43,599 nucleotides of DNA, from positions 86,443 to 130,041 of the forward strand of contig NZ_LMUF01000048.1 in the NCBI RefSeq assembly GCF_009766085.1, written 5' to 3'. Below are positions 8,952-16,180 of the stretch, piece after piece. The notes below the pieces were generated by a model. The model was given only the letters and a program-made list of their open reading frames with translations. It was not told the origin of the DNA and did no database searches. Every line of letters begins with the position of its first letter. Position 1 is the first letter of the stretch. This DNA is from Burkholderia sp. S171. Its GTDB lineage: Bacteria > Pseudomonadota > Gammaproteobacteria > Burkholderiales > Burkholderiaceae. Position numbers and translations under genes: made by a program.

Positions 8952-8962
8952 GGAGTGCGCAA

Positions 8963-9553
8963 ATGGAAACTGGGATTCGCAAGATCTCGACGTTTATTGA
9001 AGAGACTGTTATCGAAGGTGGCCGCAAGGCAGAGCGGCCCATCACGACGGTGATCGTTGCAGCAATCGTTCGCAACCCGTGGGCAGGTCAGGGCTTCGTG
9101 GAAGACCTCCGGCCGGAGATCCTGCGTCTAGCCCCTGTGCTGGGCGCTGAGATGACACGGCGGCTTGTGGCCGTCATGCCCGCCGATCGCGTCGAGGCGT
9201 ATGGCAAGGCGGCGACTGTTGGAGTCAACGGGGAGATCGAGCACGGCTCGGCACTGATCCACACGCTTCGCTTTGGCAACATGTTCCGCGAGGCGGTCAA
9301 CGGCACCGCATTCCTCAGCTTCACGAACACACGCTCCGCTCCCGGTGCGCTCCTGTCTGTCCCCATGATCCATAAGTCGGAAACCGGCAAGCGGTCGCAC
9401 TTCATCACGGCAACGTTCCAGGTCGCGGATGCTCCCGGCCCCGACGAAATCCTGATCGCGATCGGAGCGGCAGACGGCGGGCGCGCTCATCCGCGCATTG
9501 CCGACCGCTTTCAGGACATGGCGGAGATGGAAGCCGAAAAAGCGGGCGCTTAA
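8963..9553 (+). CDS. Amino acid synthesis (AA_synth, DUF1185) family protein
   Basis: 196 residues. Recognised from METGIRKISTFIEE, the TTVIVAAIVRNPWAGQGFVEDL block and the conserved GEIEHGSALIHTLRFGNMFR and SAPGALLSVPMIHK segments, all typical of Pfam AA_synth. The family name is historical; no reaction is established to my knowledge, and I recall structures of the family having a chorismate-mutase/RidA-like trimeric fold (from memory, not checked). A GGAG ribosome site lies 7 bases before the ATG. It is divergent from the PucR gene and followed by a GhrA-like dehydrogenase, which places it in the same catabolic system as the luciferase-like monooxygenase operon. Confidence 0.88.
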   Translation: METGIRKISTFIEETVIEGGRKAERPITTVIVAAIVRNPWAGQGFVEDLRPEILRLAPVLGAEMTRRLVAVMPADRVEAYGKAATVGVNGEIEHGSALIHTLRFGNMFREAVNGTAFLSFTNTRSAPGALLSVPMIHKSETGKRSHFITATFQVADAPGPDEILIAIGAADGGRAHPRIADRFQDMAEMEAEKAGA

Positions 9554-9644
9554 AGCAGGACGTGCCGGCGATCATGGCCCGGGTCGGCACTGTGGAGAGG
9601 CTTGATCCGGATTCGCACTTCACCTCCATGCCGTTGGAGTTTTC

Positions 9645-10589
9645 ATGTCAGACCCGATCGCTCTGATCAGCAACATACGCTCCGATTACGAAGCAAGTTA
9701 TCTGTCAGCGCTTGCTTCGGCGATGCCTGCTGAAAGGGTCGTCCCGTTTCGCGAAATAAGCGAAGAGCAGCGCGCAAGTGTCCAGGTCGCGATAGTCGCA
9801 AACCCTGATCCCGCCGATATCGCTGCGTTGCCTCGTCTTGTCTGGGTGCAAAGCCTATGGGCAGGCGTGGAGCAGCTCGTTACCAGGCTACCTGCGGACG
9901 GGCCGCCGATCGTGCGCATGCTCGACCCCGAAATGTCCAGGACCATGGCGGAAGCGGTGCTTGCATGGACGTACTATTTGCAGCGCGACATGCCGGCCTA
10001 CTTACGCCAGCAGAGGCAAGCGCTCTGGCGCCAGCATGCCTATCGCAAGCCTTCCTCTCTGACGGTCGGAATACTCGGACTCGGTTCGCTCGGCACGGCG
10101 GCAGCCGCTCGCCTTGGAGAAGCTGGATTCAAGCTCGCCGGATGGAGCCGGTCGGCAAAACAGCTCCCCGGCGTCCAGACGTTTTCAAAGGACGACGGGC
10201 TCGTCGCCCTGCTGCGCGTCAGCGATATCGTCGTCTGTCTCGTGCCGCTGACAACCGAAACGCGAGGCTTGCTGCATGCCGGCCTGCTTGCCGTGATGAA
10301 ACCGGGAGCGAGCCTTATCAATTTCGCTCGGGGACCCGTCGTCGTGACAGACGATCTGCTCGCTGCGCTCGACAGCGGGCATCTGTCACACGCGGTTCTC
10401 GATGTCTTCGATGAAGAACCGTTGGCTCCTGATTCGCGCCTGTGGCAACATCCGCAAGTGAGCGTGCTTCCCCATATCTCCGCACCCACCGACTTCGAGA
10501 CCACAGCGGCTGTTATCGCGGCAAACATAGGTGCTTACCGGGCAAACGGCGCTTTGCCTGACAGCGTGGATCTCGTGCTCGGTTACTAA
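9645..10589 (+). CDS. GhrA-like glyoxylate/hydroxypyruvate reductase (D-2-hydroxyacid dehydrogenase)
   Basis: NAD(P)H-dependent reduction of a 2-oxoacid such as glyoxylate or hydroxypyruvate is the family reaction. 314 residues. The Rossmann motif is GLGSLG at about 145-150, catalytic Arg229 in NFARGP, Glu258 in DEEPL and His277 in LPHISAPT. A GGAG ribosome site sits before the ATG, and the gene is 91 bases after the AA_synth gene. In this locus it may dispose of a glyoxylate-like two- or three-carbon fragment of the imported substrate (inference). A second, diverged copy of the family lies at 27857-28783. Confidence 0.92.
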   Translation: MSDPIALISNIRSDYEASYLSALASAMPAERVVPFREISEEQRASVQVAIVANPDPADIAALPRLVWVQSLWAGVEQLVTRLPADGPPIVRMLDPEMSRTMAEAVLAWTYYLQRDMPAYLRQQRQALWRQHAYRKPSSLTVGILGLGSLGTAAAARLGEAGFKLAGWSRSAKQLPGVQTFSKDDGLVALLRVSDIVVCLVPLTTETRGLLHAGLLAVMKPGASLINFARGPVVVTDDLLAALDSGHLSHAVLDVFDEEPLAPDSRLWQHPQVSVLPHISAPTDFETTAAVIAANIGAYRANGALPDSVDLVLGY

Positions 10590-10618
10590 CGTTGTTCGTT
10601 GTTCGTGAAGGAGCAGTC

Positions 10619-10765
10619 ATGCGTGTTTTACCCGTTGCGCCAGCCGTGCCGTTTAGTGGTCACACGCGCGGCCACGATCGCGTGCTCCCGAGCGCACTGT
10701 CGACCCGGGCCTCGACGCCCCAGGCTAGTGACGTGATCAAGCGCAATACCCCGGTGGCCGCCTGA
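10619..10765 (+). CDS. Possible 48-residue small protein upstream of the Lrp regulator
   Basis: An ATG preceded at 5 bases by a strong AAGGAG opens a 48-codon frame (MRVLPVAPAVPF...NTPVAA) ending in TGA only two bases before the GTG start of the Lrp-type gene. I do not recognise the product; it is basic, Pro/Ala-rich, with no membrane segment or Cys. The fine ribosome site and the 2-base junction suggest it is translated and couples translation of the weakly initiated regulator. It could instead be a leader whose peptide has no function. Confidence 0.5.
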   Translation: MRVLPVAPAVPFSGHTRGHDRVLPSALSTRASTPQASDVIKRNTPVAA

Positions 10766-10767
10766 CA

Positions 10768-11238
10768 GTGATCAAGCTCGACCGCTACGACATCGCCATC
10801 CTGCGCGTTCTCGCGCGCGATGGCCGTATCACGAAATCAAAGCTTGCCGAAGAGGTGAACCTCTCGATCTCACCCACCTGGGAGCGCGTGCGCAAGCTCG
10901 AGGAGAGCGGCGTCATCAAGGGTTATCGTGCGGAACTCGACTGGGTGGGGACCCTCAACGCGAGCCGGATCGTGGTGGAAGTCACGCTCGCACGGCATAC
11001 GGAGCGAGACATGCGGCGCTTCGAGGAGGCCATGCAGGCCGCGCCGGAAGTGGTGCAGTGCTATGCAACAGGCGGAGGCGTGGATTACGTGCTGCATGTA
11101 GTGTCGCGCGATATCTACCACTACCAGCGCTTCATCGACACCTTGCTGATAGATGAAATCGGCATTGAACGGTACTTTACTTATATCGTTACGAAGATCG
11201 TGAAGAGCATGCCTGACAGCGTGCCAGAGTGGGAGTGA
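10768..11238 (+). CDS. Lrp/AsnC family transcriptional regulator
   Basis: 156 residues from a GTG start. The N-terminal winged helix-turn-helix (YDIAILRVLARDGRITKSKL...VNLSISPTWERVRKLEESG) is at about 5-52; the remainder is the RAM/AsnC ligand domain with the ATGGGVDYVLHVVSRD core. These regulators bind amino acids or related acids and control adjacent transport or catabolic genes. The GTG has no good ribosome site of its own and lies 2 bases after the preceding small frame. The next gene, proX, is 413 bases downstream, and is a plausible target. Confidence 0.93.
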   Translation: MIKLDRYDIAILRVLARDGRITKSKLAEEVNLSISPTWERVRKLEESGVIKGYRAELDWVGTLNASRIVVEVTLARHTERDMRRFEEAMQAAPEVVQCYATGGGVDYVLHVVSRDIYHYQRFIDTLLIDEIGIERYFTYIVTKIVKSMPDSVPEWE

Positions 11239-11651
11239 AGCACGCTTGTGGATGGGGCGCATCCCGATCCTTACTGCGCCGATGATGTCCCCTACCCTCG
11301 CAAGACACCACCGAATGCTCGCTCCCAGACACGCAATAGAGCGCCTTCCAGCATGACCTCCAGCTCACCCCAGCCAACGATGCGCAGCGTTGGGGCCACC
11401 GCTACCACCGCCTCACTTGCGCTCCCGCCGCATCTTCAAGCTACTGCCCGCGACGAAGCCCCCGTGCCAACACCCTACGTTGATCAATAGGCCATCTTGC
11501 CGCCACCGTCCTTCCTTTCGATGGAAGACGCATTTTTTAGCGTCAAGTAACTTATATCCCATCTGCACGACGGCGAACCCGGTCACCACATCGATAAGTC
11601 GCCGCAGCGGTAGTACACCAAACCTTAATATCACACAGGGAGATGACCTTC
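11239..11651 (+). other. Intergenic region before proX
   Basis: No convincing gene. The last ~130 bases are more AT-rich and should hold the proX promoter. Two short inverted repeats are visible: CCAACG/CGTTGG at 11374-11393 and GACGC/GCGTC around a T-rich loop at 11527-11544. The proX ribosome site AGGGAG is at 11637-11642. Confidence 0.5.
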
Positions 11652-12680
11652 ATGAATGCAATGATGCGAGCGGCAACGGTCGCGGCATGCGTAGCACTGG
11701 CAACGCCCGCAATGGCCGCGTCCCCGCAGGCAATGCCAGGCGCGGGCAAGACCATTCACTATGCGCAGACCGACAGCCTGGGCGCCAATTACGTCGCCGT
11801 ACAGATTGTGAAGAAGGCACTCACGTCGCTGGGCTACGAGGTGAATTTGAGCACGATGGGAACGGTGCTGTTCTTTCAAGCGGTTGCGCAAGGCGACGTC
11901 GACATGGAGACCGACGTCAATTTTCCGCAGAGCGAGCCTGATTTTCGTGTGGTGCAGAACCAGGCGGAAATGGTGGGCGGCGGTGAGATCATTGGCGGCG
12001 GTATCAATGGCTACCTGATCGACAAGAAGACCGCGGTGGCACACAACATCACCAGTCTCGAACAAATGAAGGACCCGAAAATTGCCGCGCTGTTCGGTGA
12101 CGATAACAAGGCGCAACTGATCAGTTGTGATCCTGGCTGGAGTTGCGGTGACGTCGTCAACTATCAGTTGGACAAGTTCGGACTCCGTCAGACAGTGCAT
12201 CCCGTGAGCGGCAAATACGAGGCGCTGATGGCGGACGTCGTGACACGCGTCAAGGAAGGCAAGCCGGCGTTCTTCTATGCGTGGAGTCCGTCATGGACGG
12301 TCAACGTGCTGGTTCCGGGTAAGGACGTCGTGTGGTTGCCAACGCCCACCGACGCGTTGCCGCCGAACGTGCCGAACCACGGCTCGGCGCTCGTGAATGG
12401 TGTCGAAGGATGTGCGGGCGGCGCTAATCCGTGCCGTATGGCGATGGCATCCTGGAACTACGGTGCGGTCGCGAACAAGCAATTTATCGCGGCTAACCCG
12501 GTCGTCAAGAAGCTGGTTGAGCAGATCCGTTTCCCATCGGCGACATGGTCAGCCTGGGAACTTGCGATCAGCAAGGGCAACGGCGCAACGACGGTCGTCT
12601 CGACGCTGGCAGATCAGTGGTTAGCCGCGAACAAAACGCAGTTCGACGGCTGGGTTGATACGGCTCGGAATGCACACTAA
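11652..12680 (+). CDS. proX: Glycine betaine/proline-type ABC transporter substrate-binding protein (ProX family)
   Basis: Periplasmic binding protein for the ProVW transporter encoded at the left edge. 342 residues from the ATG 9 bases after AGGGAG; an ATG three codons earlier overlaps that ribosome site and is less likely. A Sec signal peptide with cleavage near ATPAMA-ASP is clear. The mature part is ProX/OpuAC type: GKTIHYAQTDSLGANYVAVQ, a DVDMETDVNFPQSEPD segment, and Trp/Tyr residues (YAWSPSWTVN) of the kind that form aromatic cages around quaternary amines. SCDPGWSC and EGCAGGANPC give two likely disulfides, as in the ProX group with Cys pairs. It is transcribed apart from proVW. Confidence 0.93.
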   Translation: MNAMMRAATVAACVALATPAMAASPQAMPGAGKTIHYAQTDSLGANYVAVQIVKKALTSLGYEVNLSTMGTVLFFQAVAQGDVDMETDVNFPQSEPDFRVVQNQAEMVGGGEIIGGGINGYLIDKKTAVAHNITSLEQMKDPKIAALFGDDNKAQLISCDPGWSCGDVVNYQLDKFGLRQTVHPVSGKYEALMADVVTRVKEGKPAFFYAWSPSWTVNVLVPGKDVVWLPTPTDALPPNVPNHGSALVNGVEGCAGGANPCRMAMASWNYGAVANKQFIAANPVVKKLVEQIRFPSATWSAWELAISKGNGATTVVSTLADQWLAANKTQFDGWVDTARNAH

Positions 12681-12738
12681 GGGACACTAAAGGTTCAGGA
12701 CGGCGACCGAGCGGCTCCCGCATCTTCGTGTGGAACGG

Positions 12739-12763
12739 CGTCTGCGATCTTCAATCGCAGACG
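12739..12763. other. Perfect inverted repeat before the proX terminator
   Basis: CGTCTGCGAT and ATCGCAGACG form a 10-base perfect stem around a CTTCA loop. No T run follows directly. It lies 59 bases after the proX stop and just before a canonical terminator, so it may protect the mRNA end. Confidence 0.6.
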
Positions 12764-12767
12764 TAAC

Positions 12768-12793
12768 AAAGCCGACCCGATGTCGGCTTTTTT
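12768..12793 (+). terminator. Rho-independent terminator of proX
   Basis: AAAGCCGAC pairs with GTCGGCTTT around a CCGAT loop and runs into TTTT, a classical intrinsic terminator downstream of proX. The A run on the other side could give weak termination for the converging AraC operon. Confidence 0.85.
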
Positions 12794-12895
12794 GCAAAGC
12801 ATGCGCTGCGGCTGCAGCGTCCGGTTGTAGAGTCGTCAGGCAGGGCGTTTCAGAGGGGTAGACGTTTCTTTGATAGCTCTTGTTTAAACGCTCAT

Positions 12896-13315
12896 TCACG
12901 CCGTTTCGCTGCAGAGCGTTCGCTGCTCCGTTGAATCAGCTCCACTACAAGCACCCCGCAACAACCCGCTGCTTCCCTGTAATGAACAACGAGCACGGGA
13001 GCGCTTCAAATACATGCTTGGTGTCATGCCACAAAAACGCTTGAAATGCCGCGCAAAATGGCTCTGGTCGAAGAACCCGACTTCAGCCGCCACCACGGAT
13101 CCCGGCACGCCCGCCAGCAGCAACGCTTGCGCGCGCTCAATCCGAAGCCCGCATAAATACCGGTAGGGTGAAGAACCAAATTGCTGGCGGAACGCGGTCG
13201 CGAATCGCGACACGCTAAGCGCCGACAACTCGGCAAGTTGCGCAAGCGTGACGGGTTCATCGAAGTGCGCCTCGATGAACGCCCGTGCTTCGGTCAACGG
13301 CATGGCTTGTTTCAT
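12896..13315 (-). CDS. Short AraC family regulator (DNA-binding domain only)
   Basis: 139 residues, essentially one AraC/XylS double helix-turn-helix: PVTLAQLAELSALSVSRFATAFRQQFG (first HTH, ~20-50) and VVAAEVGFFDQSHFARHFKRFCGMTPSMY (second, ~75-105). There is no N-terminal ligand domain; full-size AraC proteins have 250-330 residues. It overlaps the preceding oxidoreductase stop by 4 bases (ATGA) and is the last gene of the long transport/oxidation operon, so it is probably autoregulated with it. The last ~35 residues are Cys/Ser/Arg-rich and unlike the family. Confidence 0.9.
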   Translation of the reverse strand: MKQAMPLTEARAFIEAHFDEPVTLAQLAELSALSVSRFATAFRQQFGSSPYRYLCGLRIERAQALLLAGVPGSVVAAEVGFFDQSHFARHFKRFCGMTPSMYLKRSRARCSLQGSSGLLRGACSGADSTEQRTLCSETA

Positions 13316-14502
13316 GGCGTCGCCGCAACAGGTTGAGCTTGCGATGAAGATGCAAACGCCGCGAACCGGCCGATCGAAAACGGATCGAGTGGAATCGATG
13401 TACTACCGGTATCGATCAATTCAGCCATTGTCTCGCCCACACCCGGGCCAATCTGGAACCCTGAACCGCTGAAGCCGAACGCGTAAAACAGACCGTCGGT
13501 TGTCGAGCTGCGGCCGATCACCGGCTCGCCGTCAGGCAGGTAGCCCTCCACGCCGCTCCAGACCCGGATCACGTGCAGCGGAGCCATCGCGGGGACCAGG
13601 CGGCGCAGTTGCGCGATCTGGCGCACGGTGTTGATCGGCAGCACGGACGCGCGTCGCGTGAGGGCATCGGCGGGACCCGGGGGACCACCGCCTATGATGA
13701 TGTTGCCGCGCGGAATCTGGCGGAAGTAGATACCCTCCTGCTTGATCGATGTGAACACCCCCATCGACGACTTGAACACATACGGCACAGGTTCCGTGAC
13801 GGACATTTGCGGTCCGCTTGCGCGCAGCGGCACGGGCTCGCCGAACTGCTCGGTGAGCTGGCTTGCCCACGCGCCCGCACAAATCACGAGCTGCGCGGCC
13901 CGATACACCACGCCTGCCACCGTCTCCACGCGAAAGCCATCGCCGTCCTTTTCCACGCGTACGATCTCCGTATTCTCCATCACCTCTGCGCCAAGGCGCG
14001 CCGCCGCCCGGCCGAAGGCCGGCGCGGCGAGGCGGGGGTTTCCATGTCCGTCGAGCGGCGAGATGGACGCGGCCAGCACTTCGCGTCCGAGAAAAGGGAA
14101 ACGATCGAACATCGCACGGCCGTGCAGCACTTCTAGTTCAAGGCCGTAAGCGCGGGCATCGGCGGCATAGCGGTCGAAGGTATCCGCATCGTGCGCGTGA
14201 TAACAGACCCGTGTATGCCCCGACGGCAGGAACTCAACGTCCTCGCCCAGCAGTTCTTTCGAACGCCGCCACGTATTGAGCGCGCGGTTCGCCATCGCAA
14301 GTTGCGGCAGCGCGCGGCCTTGTCGACGGATGCCGCCAAAGTTGACCCCACTCGCTTGCTGGCCCGTCAGGCCGCGCTCGAGCAGGATCACGGAACAAGC
14401 GGGGTTGCGGCGGCGCAGGAAGAACGCGGTGGTCGTGCCCATGATGCCGCCGCCGATCACGATCACATCGGCCCGGCGATTGGCTTGTTGCGACGCGGTC
14501 AT
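13312..14502 (-). CDS. FAD-dependent amino acid/opine dehydrogenase catalytic subunit (DadA/HcnC/OoxB-like)
   Basis: 396 residues from the ATG that overlaps the upstream stop by 4 bases; a longer open frame upstream lies inside the previous gene and does not look like protein. The FAD-binding GGGIMG lies at about 17-22 in DVIVIGGGIMGTTTA, and the DAO-type C-terminal ends with VIRVWSGVEGYLPDGEPVIG and GFSGSGFQIGPGVGE. This is the substrate-oxidising subunit of the alpha-beta-gamma family that includes HcnC, opine oxidase OoxB and D-hydroxyproline dehydrogenase. Electrons should pass to the partner FAD subunit and 2Fe-2S subunit encoded just upstream. Confidence 0.92.
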   Translation of the reverse strand: MTASQQANRRADVIVIGGGIMGTTTAFFLRRRNPACSVILLERGLTGQQASGVNFGGIRRQGRALPQLAMANRALNTWRRSKELLGEDVEFLPSGHTRVCYHAHDADTFDRYAADARAYGLELEVLHGRAMFDRFPFLGREVLAASISPLDGHGNPRLAAPAFGRAAARLGAEVMENTEIVRVEKDGDGFRVETVAGVVYRAAQLVICAGAWASQLTEQFGEPVPLRASGPQMSVTEPVPYVFKSSMGVFTSIKQEGIYFRQIPRGNIIIGGGPPGPADALTRRASVLPINTVRQIAQLRRLVPAMAPLHVIRVWSGVEGYLPDGEPVIGRSSTTDGLFYAFGFSGSGFQIGPGVGETMAELIDTGSTSIPLDPFSIGRFAAFASSSQAQPVAATP

Positions 14503-15881
14503 TCGTTCGCCTCCTCTTCCTGCTTTTCTACCAGGGCCACCGGCAACGGCTTGACGGGTGCTTGTCCGCGTAGCCGTCCAACGGAAGCCAGCGGCACCGA
14601 TGCCGCGGCCGCGATCACTTCCGCGCCTGCGTGAGCACAAAAGCGTCCCTGGCATCGACCCATGCCCACGCGAGAAAACGCCTTGGCACGATTCGCTTCC
14701 TTCGCGCCGGTTTCGCGGACCACGCGACGTAACTCACCCGCTGTAATGGCCTCGCAGCGGCACACAATAGTCTCGTCCGGCAGCATGCTCGCGAAGCGGG
14801 CCGGCCAGGGAAACGCCGCACGCAAGCCGGCCGCGAAGCGGCTGAAAACCTGTAGCTGTTCTCGCAATGCAACTTGGCCCTCCACCTTCAAGCCGCCGTC
14901 CTGCATCGCAGCCAGCGCGGCCAGACGGCCCGATCGTTCGGCAGCATCAGCGCCACGGATACGCGCACCGTCGCCCGCCAGATAGACGCCCTTGACGCTG
15001 CTGCGGCCGTCTTCATCGGTGGCGGGAAGCCATTGCTGCGAGGCTTCATCGAAGGAAAAATCGCAGCCGGCCAGATCGGCGAGCTGCGTTTCGGGGCGCA
15101 AGTGATAACCCAGCGCAACTGCATCGCAGGCAACCTTGAAGGGTATGCCGCTTTGCAGCGCGACTTCGACGTGGCTCACGCCGTGAACGGGCGAGCCACT
15201 TATTTCCAGTGGCCGCACGCCGCGATACACCCGCACCCGCGCTTTCCTTAGCACTCCCATCAACGCGATACCTTTTTTCAGCGCGGCGGGAATGGCGAGC
15301 AGCTTTGGCAGCGCGCTGAGTCGTTGTAAAAGCGTGGAGGTATCGAAGACGGCGGACACCGCCGCGCCCGCTTTCACATACTGCGCGGCGACAAGGTAAA
15401 GCAGCGGCCCTGTACCCATCAGCACGACTCGCGAACCGATCGAGCACCCCTGCGACTTCAGCGCGACCTGCGCGCCCCCGAGGCTATACGTGCCGGCGTA
15501 GTGCCAGCCCTTGACCGGCATCAGCCGGTCCGTTGCACCGCTGCAAATGATCAGCGCATCGAAATCGAGTGTCCGGTAGGAGGTGCCGCTGACAAGATGC
15601 ACGGCATTCGCCGAAATGTTCCAGACGAGCGTCTCAGGCAGGTAGTCGATACGGGTCTTGAGCGCGTCGAAGCTCTGATGCAGCGCGGCCGCCCGCGCAC
15701 TTTCGGTGCCGTAGAGCGTCTCGTAGGAGCGCGTAAAACCTTCCGGCTGCCGTCGATAAATCTGCCCACCGTCCCTTCGCCCTTCATCTATCACTGTAGG
15801 CCGCAGGCCCGCTTCGACCAGCGCCTCGGCTGCCCGCACGCCCGCCGGCCCCGTGCCAATCACGATTACCCGCGCGGCCAT
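14499..15881 (-). CDS. FAD/NAD(P)-binding oxidoreductase subunit (HcnB/OoxA-like)
   Basis: 460 residues from MAARVIVIGTGPAG; the frame continues 22 codons further up, but into the 2Fe-2S gene. Starting here it overlaps that gene by 16 bases. GTGPAGVRAA is the FAD-binding dinucleotide motif; a second GTGPLLYLVAAQ marks the inner Rossmann fold. The C-terminal ~90 residues carry the BFD-like Cys cluster (IVCRCEAITAGELRR, then GRCQGRFCAHAG) that binds an iron-sulfur cluster in opine oxidase/D-hydroxyproline dehydrogenase subunits. It transfers electrons within the three-part dehydrogenase. Confidence 0.92.
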   Translation of the reverse strand: MAARVIVIGTGPAGVRAAEALVEAGLRPTVIDEGRRDGGQIYRRQPEGFTRSYETLYGTESARAAALHQSFDALKTRIDYLPETLVWNISANAVHLVSGTSYRTLDFDALIICSGATDRLMPVKGWHYAGTYSLGGAQVALKSQGCSIGSRVVLMGTGPLLYLVAAQYVKAGAAVSAVFDTSTLLQRLSALPKLLAIPAALKKGIALMGVLRKARVRVYRGVRPLEISGSPVHGVSHVEVALQSGIPFKVACDAVALGYHLRPETQLADLAGCDFSFDEASQQWLPATDEDGRSSVKGVYLAGDGARIRGADAAERSGRLAALAAMQDGGLKVEGQVALREQLQVFSRFAAGLRAAFPWPARFASMLPDETIVCRCEAITAGELRRVVRETGAKEANRAKAFSRVGMGRCQGRFCAHAGAEVIAAAASVPLASVGRLRGQAPVKPLPVALVEKQEEEANE

Positions 15882-16180
15882 ACGCCCTCCCCGGCTGTCG
15901 CCAGTTGCGTGACGATCGACATGCCCGCGACCGCTGGCGTTGTACATGCACGTAGCCGGTCACCGTCAGCGGTCCAGACCCAGCAATCCTGGCAGGCGCC
16001 CATCAGGCAGAAACCCGCACGCCTGCCATCGCCGAATTCGGAGTCGCGCAAGGTCCTCATGCCGGTCAGCAACGCGACCATCAGCGTGTCGCCTTCGGCC
16101 GCCTGACGCGCCACGCCATCGACGGTTATCACAAACGTCTTGCGCTCTGTTTCCGTCAGCCGCACGAACCGTCCGCTCAT
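15866..16180 (-). CDS. (2Fe-2S)-binding small subunit (HcnA/OoxC-like)
   Basis: 104 residues, one ferredoxin-like domain. The cluster ligands are visible as GFCLMGACQDCWVW (C-x4-C-x2-C, about 58-67) and a distal Cys in LRACTTPAV, the pattern of the gamma subunit of HCN synthase/opine oxidase enzymes. VRLTETERKTFVITVDGV forms the opening strands. It overlaps both neighbours (4 bases with the ATPase gene, 16 with the FAD subunit), matching a fixed 1:1:1 complex probably at the cytoplasmic face of the inner membrane. Confidence 0.92.
   Translation of the reverse strand: MSGRFVRLTETERKTFVITVDGVARQAAEGDTLMVALLTGMRTLRDSEFGDGRRAGFCLMGACQDCWVWTADGDRLRACTTPAVAGMSIVTQLATAGEGVWPRG

Noticed and set aside
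14503..14655. N-terminal extension of the FAD catalytic subunit
   Set aside because: These codons lie inside the upstream oxidoreductase gene and are Arg/Gly-rich; the ATG at 14502 gives ATGA overlap and the proper FAD motif position.
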